Shown here one piece after another: positions 28,368 to 38,199 of a stretch of 64,000 nt of DNA. Within the stretch, counting starts at the first letter, position 1. The number at the start of each line of letters is the position of its first letter. A program made the position numbers and the translations under genes. The notes beneath the pieces were generated by a model, which was not told where the DNA came from, did not search any database, and was given only the letters and a program-made list of their open reading frames with translations. Location of the stretch: positions 124,001 through 188,000 of the forward strand of contig NZ_JAUSUJ010000004.1 of the NCBI RefSeq assembly GCF_030813915.1. Reading direction: 5' to 3'. This DNA is from Rhodoplanes tepidamans (GTDB taxonomy: Bacteria; Pseudomonadota; Alphaproteobacteria; Rhizobiales; Xanthobacteraceae).

Positions 28368-28470
28368 GTCATTCCGGGGCGCACCGAAGGTGCGAACCCG
28401 GAATCCAGCGACAGACTCCGAAGTCTCGGCTGGATTCCGGGTTCGGCGCTGCGCGCCGCCCCGGAATGAC
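28368..28470. repeat. Extragenic palindromic repeat, family A (full length)
   Basis: The outer arms GTCATTCCGGGGCGC and CCCCGGAATGAC and the inner arms AACCCGGAATCCAG and TGGATTCCGGGTT form nested inverted repeats. It fills the rest of the gap before the convergent UbiD gene. Confidence 0.85.
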
Positions 28471-28497
28471 CACCGAATCAATCAGCCGGATGCCGTC

Positions 28498-29856
28498 TCA
28501 CGTGCCCCGGTCGCCCTGCCCGGCCAGCAGCGCGGCGAGGTCGACCCGCGGGTAGACGATCTTGCTGTAGGCGCCGCGCAGCTCGGGGGCGAGCGTCGCG
28601 TCGATGATGGTCTTGGCGATCACGCCGGTGCGGTCGGCGGCCGGATGCAGCTCGTTGCCGAGCGTGCCCGGGATCGTCACCTGGTCGCGCTCCCAGCGCA
28701 CCCGGGTGGAGAGCGCCCAGAACACCTCGGTCGGGTTGAACACGTCGACGTCGGTATCGACCACCACCACGGTGTTGATGTTGACGTGGGCGTTGAGCGC
28801 GGCGAGGCCGACGGTCCGCGCCTCGCCGGGCCGCGGCTCCTCCATGGCGACCAGCGCCAGGAAGCCCGACGCGAAGGGCGGCAGATAGGCCTCGCGCACC
28901 CGCGGCGAGGCCTGCCGGCACAGCCGCTTCAGCTTGGGCTCGCGGGTCACTGCGGTGCCGAGCAGCAGGTGCTCGAAGGACGCGCCGGCGGTGGTCTGGA
29001 AGATCGGGTCGCGCCGGTGGGTGATCGCCCTGACGCGGCCGACCGGCTGCGGATGCACGCCCGAATAGTGGCCCGTGTATTCGGCCATCGGCCCTTCGGC
29101 CTCGCGCTCGCCGGCGATGATCTCGCATTCGAGCACGATCTCGGCGGTCGCCGGCACCAGGACGTCGCAGGTCCTTGCGCGCACGACGGGTGTCGGGCCG
29201 CCGCGCAGAGAGCCGGCGATCTCGTACTCGTCGCCGTCGTAGCGATAGGCGGCGGCGATCATCAGGGCCGGATCGACGCCGAGCGCGACGCAGAACGGCA
29301 GGTTCTCGCCGCGCTTCTCCGCCGCCTCGAAGAACTCGAGCAGATGCCGCCAGGTGTTGAGGTTGACGCCGATGCGGTCCTTCCCCTTCACCTGCAGCCG
29401 CACATAGGAGAGGTTGTGGCGGCCGCCGCCGGGCTCGCGGGCGATGACGACGCCGGCATTGATGTAGGGCCCGCCGTCCTTCGGGGCGTGGGTCGGCACC
29501 GGCAGGGTGCCGAGATCGACCGCGGTCTCGACCACCTCCTGGCACGGCGCCGCGCCGTCGATTTCTCGCGCCGGGACCGGGGCCCGGGTGGCCGCCTCCA
29601 TCACGTCGCCGAGGTCGTCCCGGGCGCAGCCGAGCGCCAGCGCGATGCGCTCGTGCGAGCCGAGCATGCTGCCCAGCACCGGCATGGCCGAGCCCCTCAC
29701 CCGATGGAAGTAGGCCGCCTTCCCGTCCTGCTCGCAGGCGCGCAGCACCGCACCGAGCTCGTGCACCGGATCGACCGGCGTCTCGATGTCGCAGACGAGG
29801 CCCTTCTGCCGGAGCAGCGCCATGAAGCTGCGAAGGTCGTCGATGCGGCCCGTCAT
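28498..29856 (-). CDS. UbiD-family (prenyl-FMN) decarboxylase
   Basis: A 452-residue member of the UbiD family of prenylated-FMN-dependent (de)carboxylases acting on aromatic or unsaturated acids. Characteristic segments include YINAGVVIAREP, NLSYVRLQVKGKDRIGVNLN (flavin/metal-binding region), ECEIIAGEREAEGPMAEYTGHYS with the conserved acidic residues, and VVVDTDVDVFNPTEVFWAL. No UbiX-type prenyltransferase is adjacent. The ATG at 29856 follows GAGGA; 19 upstream codons are basic and unlike the family. Substrate cannot be told from sequence; the neighbours suggest a small catabolic island rather than ubiquinone synthesis. Confidence 0.88.
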   Translation of the reverse strand: MTGRIDDLRSFMALLRQKGLVCDIETPVDPVHELGAVLRACEQDGKAAYFHRVRGSAMPVLGSMLGSHERIALALGCARDDLGDVMEAATRAPVPAREIDGAAPCQEVVETAVDLGTLPVPTHAPKDGGPYINAGVVIAREPGGGRHNLSYVRLQVKGKDRIGVNLNTWRHLLEFFEAAEKRGENLPFCVALGVDPALMIAAAYRYDGDEYEIAGSLRGGPTPVVRARTCDVLVPATAEIVLECEIIAGEREAEGPMAEYTGHYSGVHPQPVGRVRAITHRRDPIFQTTAGASFEHLLLGTAVTREPKLKRLCRQASPRVREAYLPPFASGFLALVAMEEPRPGEARTVGLAALNAHVNINTVVVVDTDVDVFNPTEVFWALSTRVRWERDQVTIPGTLGNELHPAADRTGVIAKTIIDATLAPELRGAYSKIVYPRVDLAALLAGQGDRGT

Positions 29857-29986
29857 GTGTCCTCGCGGTGGGGCTGAGCGCGCGCGGTCGAGGCGCCGGC
29901 GGACCTTAGGCACGCGCGCCGGCGAGCGTCAAACATCGTGGGTCGCGCAGCGGCGCGGCCCGGACCGGCGCGCCGCCGCACGATCC

Positions 29987-30002
29987 TGGCCCGGCATTTG
30001 CT
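29987..30002 (+). promoter_or_regulatory. Sigma-54 (-24/-12) promoter, NMT1-type binding protein gene
   Basis: TGGCCCG-GCAT-TTGCT matches the consensus TGGCACG-N4-TTGCW with one mismatch; the GG and GC are separated by the required 10 bp. It lies 47 bp before the start codon, nearly the same distance as the promoter at 49.6 kb. Confidence 0.6.
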
Positions 30003-30048
30003 AACCCTCGGATGCCCCCCGACTGCCCGGCCCAAGGAGGATGAAGAC

Positions 30049-31047
30049 ATGGTGTGGTGGGATCGACGGACGTGTCTCGCGGCCGCGCTCGGCGCGGCCC
30101 TGCTGTCCGGCAGCTTCGGCGGCGCCGCGGCGCAGGGCGCCGCCGGCGAGAAGGTCGTGATCAGGTTCACCTGGAAGCTGAAGGGCGAGTACGCGCCGCT
30201 CTTCGTCGCGCTCGACAAGGGCTACTACAAGGCCGAGGGCCTCGACGTCACGCTGTCCGAGGGCTCCGGCGCCCAGACCGTGCTCAAGGTGGTCGGCACC
30301 GGCCAGGAGCACTTCGCCTACGGGCCCGCCGTCAACGCCCTGCAGGCGGTGAGCCAGGAGCTGCCGGTCAAGCTCGTCGCCCTCTACCAGACCTCGACCC
30401 CGATGGGCGTGATCGCATTTCCCGACGTGACGCTGAAGACCCCGAAGGACATGGAGGGCAAGTCGATCGCGATCTCGTCCGGCGAGACCTTCTCGGACAT
30501 GATCAGGCCCTTCGCCAAGCTGAACGGCATCGACATCGAGCAGGTCAAGCGCGTGCAGCTCGACAATTCGGCGCGCGCCAGCCAGTTCCTGGCCCGCCGC
30601 GTCGATCTCCTCTCGGTGTTCCTCACCAACGACCTGCCCAAGATGGAGCACGTCACCGGCGTCAAGTTCAACCTGCTGAAGCCGGCCGACTTCGGCCTCG
30701 CGGTGCCGGGCGCCGCCCTGATCGTCAACACGACCTGGGCCGAGCAGAATCCCGAGCTCGTCAAGAAGGTTCTGCGCGCCACCGCCAAGGGCTACGCCGA
30801 CGCCATGGCGGATCCGGTCGCCGCCTCGCAGGCCTTCCAGAAGCACCTCACCATCAAGGAGGACCCCGGCGTGCTCGAGCGCCAGGTGAAGGCCACCATG
30901 GCCTCGACCAACGCACCGGCCGGCAAGCCGATCGGCTGGCAGGACGAGACGACCATCGTGAAGGCCCTCGACCTCCTGACCGAGACCGGCAGCCTCAAGG
31001 GCCGCAAGGATCCGGGCGCGTACTACACCAACGCCTATCTGCAGTGA
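30049..31047 (+). CDS. NMT1/THI5-like ABC substrate-binding protein, orphan
   Basis: A periplasmic binding protein of 332 residues with a signal peptide (1-29, GGAAAQGAA). Family marks are FTWKLKGEYAPLFVALDKGYYKAEGLDV, the SSGETFSDMIRPFAK loop and the C-terminal GRKDPGAYYTNAYL. This group binds pyrimidine-like or small organic solutes for SsuABC-like importers. No ATPase or permease is adjacent, so it may use the transporter at 50-52 kb or one outside the window. ATG 30049 has GGAGG 9 bp upstream. A -24/-12 promoter precedes it. Confidence 0.85.
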   Translation: MVWWDRRTCLAAALGAALLSGSFGGAAAQGAAGEKVVIRFTWKLKGEYAPLFVALDKGYYKAEGLDVTLSEGSGAQTVLKVVGTGQEHFAYGPAVNALQAVSQELPVKLVALYQTSTPMGVIAFPDVTLKTPKDMEGKSIAISSGETFSDMIRPFAKLNGIDIEQVKRVQLDNSARASQFLARRVDLLSVFLTNDLPKMEHVTGVKFNLLKPADFGLAVPGAALIVNTTWAEQNPELVKKVLRATAKGYADAMADPVAASQAFQKHLTIKEDPGVLERQVKATMASTNAPAGKPIGWQDETTIVKALDLLTETGSLKGRKDPGAYYTNAYLQ

Positions 31048-31066
31048 GCCGGCGGTCGCCGGTCAG

Positions 31067-31093
31067 GGATGCCCGCGCGCGTCGCGGGCATCC
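31067..31093. terminator. 11-bp GC hairpin between convergent genes
   Basis: GGATGCCCGCG pairs with CGCGGGCATCC around a 5-base loop, 20 bp after the binding protein stop and before the convergent dehydrogenase gene. It is well placed as a terminator, although the T-run is weak. Confidence 0.55.
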
Positions 31094-31166
31094 GCGTCTT
31101 CGCCGGACCACCGACGGCTGATCGCATGGATGGCCGGGACGCGCCCGGCCGTGACGGTGCGAAGAC

Positions 31167-32060
31167 TCAGGACCGCTCCTGCCGCAGTCCCGACAGCTCC
31201 TGGACCAGGGCGCCGACGGCGCCCCAGTCGGCGTCGCCGCGGCCGGTCTGCACCAGCGCGCCGAGGAGCTGGAGGATGCCGGCGGACACCGGGGCGTAGA
31301 CGCGGCTCCCGGTCATCGCCGCGACGGCGATGCGCAGGTCCTTCTCCATCAGGCGGGCCCGGAATCCGGGTGTGAAGTCGCGCGCGATCAGGCGCAGCGC
31401 ATGGCGCTCCAGCACGGCGCTCCGCGCGGCGCCGCCGAGCAGCGCCTCGCGCACCCGCTCCGGGTCGACGTCCAGGGCCAGGGCCAGTGCCACCGCCTCC
31501 GACGCGCCCAGCATGGTGGCAGCGACGCAGATCTGGTTGCATGCCTTGGCCACCTGCCCGGCGCCGGCGTCGCCGATATGGACGATCGTGGTGGCGATCG
31601 CCTCCAGGCAGGGCCGCACGCGATCGAGGACCTCGGCGGGGCCCCCGACCATGCAGGAGAGCGTGCCGTCGGCGGCGCCCTTCTGGCCGCCCGACACCGG
31701 GCAGTCCAGCATGGCGACGCCGCCCTCGGCGAGCCGCGCCGCGAAGGCGCGGGTCGCCACCGGATCGATGGTCGAGGTGTCGATCACCACGGCGCCGGGC
31801 GAAAGCCCGGCCGCGATGCCGCTTTCGCCGAACAGCACCGCGCCGACGTCCTCGGTCGCCGGCAGGCACAGGAACACGACGTCGGCGCCACGCGCCGCCG
31901 CGGCGGCCGACGCCGCGAGCGTCGCCCCCAGCGCCACGACGGGCGGCGCCTTGGCGGACGTGCGGCTGAACACCGTGAGGTCGAATCCCTTGCGGGCCAG
32001 GTTGGCGGCCATGCCGCCGCCCATCACCCCGAGGCCGACGAAGGCGATCTTGAGTGGCAT
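31167..32060 (-). CDS. 3-hydroxyisobutyrate dehydrogenase-like NAD(P) oxidoreductase
   Basis: A beta-hydroxyacid dehydrogenase family enzyme of 297 residues. It has the Rossmann motif FVGLGVMGGGMA (residues 7-18), the substrate loop DCPVSGGQKGA and the catalytic Lys in GAGQVAKACNQ. The family includes 3-hydroxyisobutyrate, tartronate semialdehyde and related reductases; a tartronate semialdehyde role would fit glyoxylate released by purine breakdown, but this is inference. Start ATG 32060 abuts the Rossmann strand. It is separated by repeat elements from the Bug-protein gene upstream. Confidence 0.88.
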   Translation of the reverse strand: MPLKIAFVGLGVMGGGMAANLARKGFDLTVFSRTSAKAPPVVALGATLAASAAAAARGADVVFLCLPATEDVGAVLFGESGIAAGLSPGAVVIDTSTIDPVATRAFAARLAEGGVAMLDCPVSGGQKGAADGTLSCMVGGPAEVLDRVRPCLEAIATTIVHIGDAGAGQVAKACNQICVAATMLGASEAVALALALDVDPERVREALLGGAARSAVLERHALRLIARDFTPGFRARLMEKDLRIAVAAMTGSRVYAPVSAGILQLLGALVQTGRGDADWGAVGALVQELSGLRQERS

Positions 32061-32112
32061 TCCGTATCCTGTCGCTGACGGATCGCACGCATGCGCCGTT
32101 ACACCGAATCGC

Positions 32113-32222
32113 CCCTCGTGGTGAGGAGCGCTCCGGAGGAGCGCGTCTCGAACCATGCGGCCACCACGCGGCCGCCCTCGCCCTCCGAGACGCGGCCTGC
32201 GGCCGCTCCTCGGGGTGAGGGC
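32113..32222. repeat. Extragenic repeat, family C
   Basis: Contains CTCGTGGTGAGGAGCGCTCC, GCGTCTCGAACCATG and a second arm with CGAGACGCGGCCTGCGGCC, CTCCTCGGGGTGAGG. The arms form imperfect inverted repeats. A related copy lies at 43.4 kb. Confidence 0.7.
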
Positions 32223-32280
32223 GGAGACAGCGCAGACACGCGTCCGACCGCTCATACTGTTTCCGGGTGATCAGTTCGCC

Positions 32281-32320
32281 GTCATTCCGGGGCGCGGCGC
32301 AGCCGCGAACCCGGAATGAC
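32281..32320. repeat. Extragenic palindromic repeat, family A (short)
   Basis: GTCATTCCGGGGCGC facing GAACCCGGAATGAC, immediately after the Bug-protein gene stop; same type as the copy at 25.6 kb. Confidence 0.8.
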
Positions 32321-32347
32321 CACCTGGTTGATCAGCCGGATGGCGTA

Positions 32348-33316
32348 TCACCCCTTGCGCAGCGCCAGCACCTGGTTCGAGGTGTCGGCCATCGCCTTCA
32401 TGAAGGCGGGGCCGTCGAGATAGCCGAGCTCGACGTTCATCTTGCGGGCGAGCTCGGCCATGCGGTCGCTCTTCATCACCTTGGTGAACAGCTCCTGGTG
32501 CCAGCGCACGATCGGCGCCGGGGTGCGCGACGAGATCAGCAGCCCCTTCATGTTGTCCATCACGACCGGATAGCCGAGCTCCTTCAGGCTGGGCACGTCC
32601 GGGATGATGGTGCTGCGGTCCGACAGCGTCGCCAGGATGTGGGCGTTGCCGGCGTCGTACTGCGCCTTGGCTTCGGCCGGGATCACCAGCGTCATCTCGA
32701 TGTTGCCGCCGAGCACGTCCTTGAAGGCGTCGGCGCCGCCGCGATAGGGCACGTGATTGAGCTCGATGCCGGCCGCCTTCTCGAAGGCCTGGAACCCGGC
32801 GTGCAGGATGCCGCCGACGCCCGACGAGCCGTAGGCGAGCTTGCCGGGATTGGCCTTGGCCTTCTTCACCAGCGCGTCGACGCTGTCGAGCGGGCCCTTG
32901 CGGCTCGTCACCAGCACCATGTGCTCGCGGCTGACCCGGCCGATCGCCTTGAAGTCGTCGAGCCTGTAGTTGAGCTTGGTGTAGTGCGGCAGCGTCGTGC
33001 TCTCGCTGCCGCCGCCGAGCAGCAGCGTGTAGCCGTCCGGCTCGAGATGGGCGACCACGTCGGCCGCGATGGCGCCGGCGCCGCCCGGCCGGTTGACCAC
33101 CACGAACTTCACCGGGGCCATCTCGTCGGCCGCCGCGGCGTAGAGACGGGCGATCACGTCGGTGCCGCCGCCGGCCTGGAAGCCGACGAAGACCTGGATC
33201 ATCCGGATCGGCTGCCAACCGGCCTGCGCGGCGGCCGGCGACACGCTGCGCGACAGGGCTCCCGGAATCGCCGCCGTGCCGAGCGCTGCGGCGAGGAAAC
33301 GACGTCGGTCGATCAT
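32348..33316 (-). CDS. Tripartite tricarboxylate transporter binding protein (TctC/Bug family), orphan
   Basis: A periplasmic solute receptor of 322 residues. The signal peptide has an RRR motif (MIDRRRFLAAALGTAAIPGA). Family features are VGFQAGGGTDVIARL, the VVVNRPGGAGAIAADVV ligand loop, LAYGSSGVGGILH and NHVPYRGGADAFKDVLGG. The TctA/TctB membrane parts are missing nearby, as is common for Bug proteins. It is the last gene of a RraA-like/Ldh-like/TctC operon, 70 bp after the dehydrogenase, so it probably imports the substrate or a related carboxylate. Confidence 0.9.
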   Translation of the reverse strand: MIDRRRFLAAALGTAAIPGALSRSVSPAAAQAGWQPIRMIQVFVGFQAGGGTDVIARLYAAAADEMAPVKFVVVNRPGGAGAIAADVVAHLEPDGYTLLLGGGSESTTLPHYTKLNYRLDDFKAIGRVSREHMVLVTSRKGPLDSVDALVKKAKANPGKLAYGSSGVGGILHAGFQAFEKAAGIELNHVPYRGGADAFKDVLGGNIEMTLVIPAEAKAQYDAGNAHILATLSDRSTIIPDVPSLKELGYPVVMDNMKGLLISSRTPAPIVRWHQELFTKVMKSDRMAELARKMNVELGYLDGPAFMKAMADTSNQVLALRKG

Positions 33317-33386
33317 TGCTCTCTCCCACGATGACGGTGTTCTGTGTTGTCGGGGGCTCCGTCCGCCCCGCTGGAACGGGGCTGCC

Positions 33387-34481
33387 TCAGGCTCCGGCGG
33401 CGACCTTTCCGCTGCCGCTCCCGCCGGCGGCGATCGGCGCCGGCCAGGCGACGCCCCGCTCGCGGCCGAGGGCCGACAGCTCGTCGACCAGGGCGGGCGG
33501 CAGCACGATGCCGCCGGCGCGACGCGCCGTGGCGAGCCGGTGCTCGTGCTCGCCGGCGTAGAGGATCTCCGTGAAGCCGTCGGCCCTGGGCTCCGCCTTG
33601 AGCAGCGCGATGTAGTCGGCGAGCCGCTCGGTGAACATGGTGAGCGGCAGGAAGCGGCGGATGTCGAGCACCAGGAAGAAGTGGCCGACGTTCTGCGGCG
33701 CGTGCCAGTCCTCGTACATGTTGCGGATGTGCGGGCCGTAGCCCGCGCCGGTGAGCACGCCCGACAGGATGTCGATGCCCATCGACAGGCCCGAGCCCTT
33801 GGCGCCGCCGACCGGCAGCACCGCGCCGTCGAGCGCCGCGTCGGCGTCGGTGGTCGGCCGGCCCTGCCTGTCGATCGCCCAGCCGAGCGGGATCGTCTCG
33901 CCCTTCTTGGCGGCCGACAGGATCTTGCCGCGCGCCACGTGGCTGGTCGCCATGTCGAGCAGGAACGGCGCGCCCTCGCGGGTCGGGACCGCGATCGCCA
34001 GCGGGTTGGTGCCGATGAAGGGACGCAGCCCGCCGGTCGGCGGCATGGTCTGCGAGGCGTTCGACATCACGATCGCGGCGTAGCCGACCGCGGTCGCCTG
34101 CTCGGCGAAGAAGGCGGCGGTGCCGAAGTGATTGGAGGCGCGCACGCCGACGCAGGCGACGCCGTGCCGGCCGGCGCGGTCGAGCGCCACCTCCAGCGCC
34201 TTCTGGCCCACATAGGCGCCGAAATTGTTGCCGCCGTCGATGCGCACCGTTGCGCCGTCCTCGCGCTCGATGCGCGGCTCGGCGGCGACGTCGATCATCT
34301 TGCCGGCGACACGCTTCAGATAGATCGGCATGCGCAGCACGCCGTGCGAATCGACGCCGCGCAGGTCGGCGCAGACGAGCGATCGGGCGACCACCGCGGC
34401 GACGCGCGGCGGCACGCCGGCCGCCTCGAAGACCGCGGCGCAGAAGCCGCCGAGATCCTCGGCCCGGATCGCGCCGCTCAC
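33387..34481 (-). CDS. Ldh-family (malate/L-lactate/ureidoglycolate) dehydrogenase
   Basis: A cytosolic NAD(P)-dependent 2-hydroxyacid dehydrogenase of the LDH2/MDH2 fold, 364 residues. Motifs are VCADLRGVDSHGVLRMPIY (with catalytic His), VRASNHFGTAAFF, TGGLRPFIGTNPLAIAVP and LPVGGAKGSGLSMGIDILSGVL. The family includes malate, L-sulfolactate and ureidoglycolate dehydrogenases; ureidoglycolate would suit the purine context but sequence does not decide. The GTG start overlaps the upstream stop (GTGA), so it is translationally coupled to the RraA-like gene. Confidence 0.9.
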   Translation of the reverse strand: MSGAIRAEDLGGFCAAVFEAAGVPPRVAAVVARSLVCADLRGVDSHGVLRMPIYLKRVAGKMIDVAAEPRIEREDGATVRIDGGNNFGAYVGQKALEVALDRAGRHGVACVGVRASNHFGTAAFFAEQATAVGYAAIVMSNASQTMPPTGGLRPFIGTNPLAIAVPTREGAPFLLDMATSHVARGKILSAAKKGETIPLGWAIDRQGRPTTDADAALDGAVLPVGGAKGSGLSMGIDILSGVLTGAGYGPHIRNMYEDWHAPQNVGHFFLVLDIRRFLPLTMFTERLADYIALLKAEPRADGFTEILYAGEHEHRLATARRAGGIVLPPALVDELSALGRERGVAWPAPIAAGGSGSGKVAAGA

Positions 34482-35149
34482 GGCACGAAGCCCTTGGCCT
34501 TCAGGGTCGCGTCGACCCAGCTGCGGTCCACGCTGCCGTCGGCGATCGAGGCGAGGATCACCGTCTCGCGCTCCATCTGGGCGTGGCAGAGCGTGGCGAT
34601 GGCGGGCGCCTCGTCGCGCGGGATGGCGAGCACGCCGTCGGCGTCGCCAATGACGATGTCGCCGGGCCGCACCGGCATGCCGCCGATCGAGATCAGGCCG
34701 TTGATCTCGCCGGGCCCGTCCTTGTACGGCCCGCGATGGGTGACGCCGCGCGCGTAGACGGCGAAGGGCTGGGTCGCCATGCTGTCGGTGTCGCGCACCG
34801 CGCCGTCGACCACGAAGCCGAGGATGCCCTTCCGGGCCGCGAGCGTCGTCATGATCTCGCCGAGGATCGAGTTGGTCAGCTCGCCGCCGGCGTCGACGAC
34901 GATGACGTCGCCCGGCTCGGCCAGATCGATCGCCTTGTGGACCATCAGGTTGTCGCCCGGGCGGGTGCGCACCGTCAGCGCGACGCCGAGGAGCGGCGTG
35001 CCGTCGTGATACGGCCGCAGGCCGGTGCCGCCGGCGAACAGGCGGGCCATGTTGTCGCTGGCGATCGGGGTGGGGACGCCGCGGAACGCCGCGAGCAGGG
35101 CGGGATCGATGGCGGGGGCGCGGGGGGCGATGCTGAAGCCGATGGGCAT
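34478..35149 (-). CDS. RraA-like / 4-hydroxy-4-methyl-2-oxoglutarate aldolase family protein
   Basis: A 223-residue member of the RraA/HMG-aldolase family, which cleaves 4-carboxy-4-hydroxy-2-oxoacids to pyruvate or decarboxylates oxaloacetate. Features are VVDAGGELTNSILGEIMTTLAARKG and GFVVDGAVRDTDSM (the GxxxDGxxRD active-site motif), followed by PGDIVIGDADGVLAIPRDEA. The ATG at 35149 with GGAACAGG upstream was preferred over 35179. First gene of a three-gene operon with a dehydrogenase and a Bug receptor, divergent from a LysR gene across a TGATAC/GTATCA box. Confidence 0.88.
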   Translation of the reverse strand: MPIGFSIAPRAPAIDPALLAAFRGVPTPIASDNMARLFAGGTGLRPYHDGTPLLGVALTVRTRPGDNLMVHKAIDLAEPGDVIVVDAGGELTNSILGEIMTTLAARKGILGFVVDGAVRDTDSMATQPFAVYARGVTHRGPYKDGPGEINGLISIGGMPVRPGDIVIGDADGVLAIPRDEAPAIATLCHAQMERETVILASIADGSVDRSWVDATLKAKGFVP

Positions 35150-35228
35150 GGGACCTGTTCCGGACTCGTTGGTGCCCAAACGCTAGGCGCCGCTTGAACA
35201 GACGTCCAATAACTTGCTAGGCTTGGAT

Positions 35229-35247
35229 TGATACGGATTTAGTATCA
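35229..35247. promoter_or_regulatory. LysR-type T-N11-A box
   Basis: TGATAC-N7-GTATCA is a perfect inverted repeat. It lies 80 bp upstream of the RraA-like start in the gap between that operon and the divergent LysR gene. It fits the recognition pattern of LysR activators. Confidence 0.7.
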
Positions 35248-35250
35248 TCA

Positions 35251-35369
35251 GTCATTCCGGGGCGCGCCGAAGGCGCGAGCCCGGAATCCATACTCCCGGT
35301 GCCGGTGGCTCACGCGAGACCGGGGTTATGCGTTCCGGGCTCGGCGCTCGCGCGCCGCCCCGGAACGAC
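35251..35369. repeat. Extragenic palindromic repeat, family A (diverged)
   Basis: GTCATTCCGGGGCGC and GCCCGGAATCC at one end and GCCGCCCCGGAACGACG at the other. It lies between the LysR box and the lysR start, lengthening the leader. Confidence 0.75.
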
Positions 35370-35381
35370 GGAAGGCCCCCC

Positions 35382-36329
35382 ATGGATCTCCTCCGCCTGA
35401 AGAGCTTCCTGGTCCTCGCCGAGAGCCTGCATTTCGGCCGGGCGGCGGCGCGGCTCGGGGTGGCGCAGCCGCATCTGAGCCGGCGCATCCGCGAGCTGGA
35501 GGCCGAGATCGGAGTGCGGCTGTTCGCCCGCACCCAGCGCCGGGTCGAGCTGACCGCGGCCGGGGCGACGCTGCGGCTGCGCGCCATCCGCATCCTCGAC
35601 GAGGTGGAGAAGGCCAAGGTCGAGGCGCGGCAGATCGGCACCGGCTCCGCCGGGCGGCTGCGCATCGGCTTCATCCACTCGTCGACCTACGGGGTGCTGC
35701 CGGCGATCATCCGCTCGTTCCGGGCGATGCGGCCGGCCGTGATGCTCGACCTGGTCGAGATGACGATGATCGAGCAGGTGCGGGCGCTGCGCGCCGGCGA
35801 CATCGACATCGGCCTCCTGCGCTCGCTGCCCGACGTGCCCGACATCGCCTTCGAGACGGTGCTGCGCGAGCCGTTCCGGCTCGCCGTGCCGGCCGACCAC
35901 GCCTTCGCGGGCCGCGCCGCGGTGGCGCTGCCCGAGCTGTCCGGCGAGCCGCTGGTGCTGTTTCCGCGCGAGACGAGCCCGCTGTTCCACGCCCGCATCA
36001 CGGCCGCCTTCGAGCGCGCCGCCGTGACCCCGGTGATCGTCCAGGAGGCGACCCAGATCCACACCGTGATGGGCCTCGTCGCGGCCGGGATCGGCCTCGC
36101 CCTGGTGCCGTCCTCGGCGGAGCGGCTGCCGCGCGCCGGCGCCGTGCTGATCGCGCTCACCGACCCGCCCGAGCCCGCCGACGTCAGCGTCGCCTGGCGC
36201 GCCGCGAGCCGGCCGCTGCTGGTGACGCCGTTCCTGGAGGCGGCGCACGCGGCGGCGGTGGGGCTGGACGCGGCAGGCACACCGGCGAAGGTGCTGACCA
36301 GACCGGCTCCTCGAAAGCAGCGAAGCTGA
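35382..36329 (+). CDS. LysR-family transcriptional regulator
   Basis: A 315-residue regulator. The N-terminal winged helix-turn-helix runs through MDLLRLKSFLVLAESLHFGRAAARLGVAQPHLSRRIRELE, typical of LysR. The effector domain (from about 90, GRLRIGFIHSSTYGVLP) resembles the CatM/BenM-type periplasmic-binding fold, and GLVAAGIGLALVPSS is the usual late motif. Divergent from the RraA-like/Ldh/Bug operon with a T-N11-A box between them, so it most likely controls that operon. Effector unknown. Confidence 0.92.
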   Translation: MDLLRLKSFLVLAESLHFGRAAARLGVAQPHLSRRIRELEAEIGVRLFARTQRRVELTAAGATLRLRAIRILDEVEKAKVEARQIGTGSAGRLRIGFIHSSTYGVLPAIIRSFRAMRPAVMLDLVEMTMIEQVRALRAGDIDIGLLRSLPDVPDIAFETVLREPFRLAVPADHAFAGRAAVALPELSGEPLVLFPRETSPLFHARITAAFERAAVTPVIVQEATQIHTVMGLVAAGIGLALVPSSAERLPRAGAVLIALTDPPEPADVSVAWRAASRPLLVTPFLEAAHAAAVGLDAAGTPAKVLTRPAPRKQRS

Positions 36330-36340
36330 CCGGCTCGGTC

Positions 36341-36447
36341 GTCATTCCGGGGCGGCGCGCAGCGCCGAACCCGGAATCCAGCGGCACGTGCTGAATGTGT
36401 GGCTGGATTCCGGGTTCGCGGGCTTTCAGCCCGCGCCCCGGAATGAC
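36341..36447. repeat. Extragenic palindromic repeat, family A (full length)
   Basis: Outer arms GTCATTCCGGGGCGGC and GCCCCGGAATGAC; inner arms AACCCGGAATCCAG and CTGGATTCCGGGTT. It fills the gap between the convergent lysR and ureC. Confidence 0.85.
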
Positions 36448-36461
36448 TGGAGAGCTTCTGA

Positions 36462-38171
<1,710 letters not shown>

Positions 38172-38199
38172 GTCGATGTGCCTGCTCTCGATGTGCGTG

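Noticed and set aside
28134-28497. Small gene in the 364-bp gap after the dctP-like gene
   Set aside because: Open frames here read through hairpins and a family A repeat and lack ribosome binding sites.
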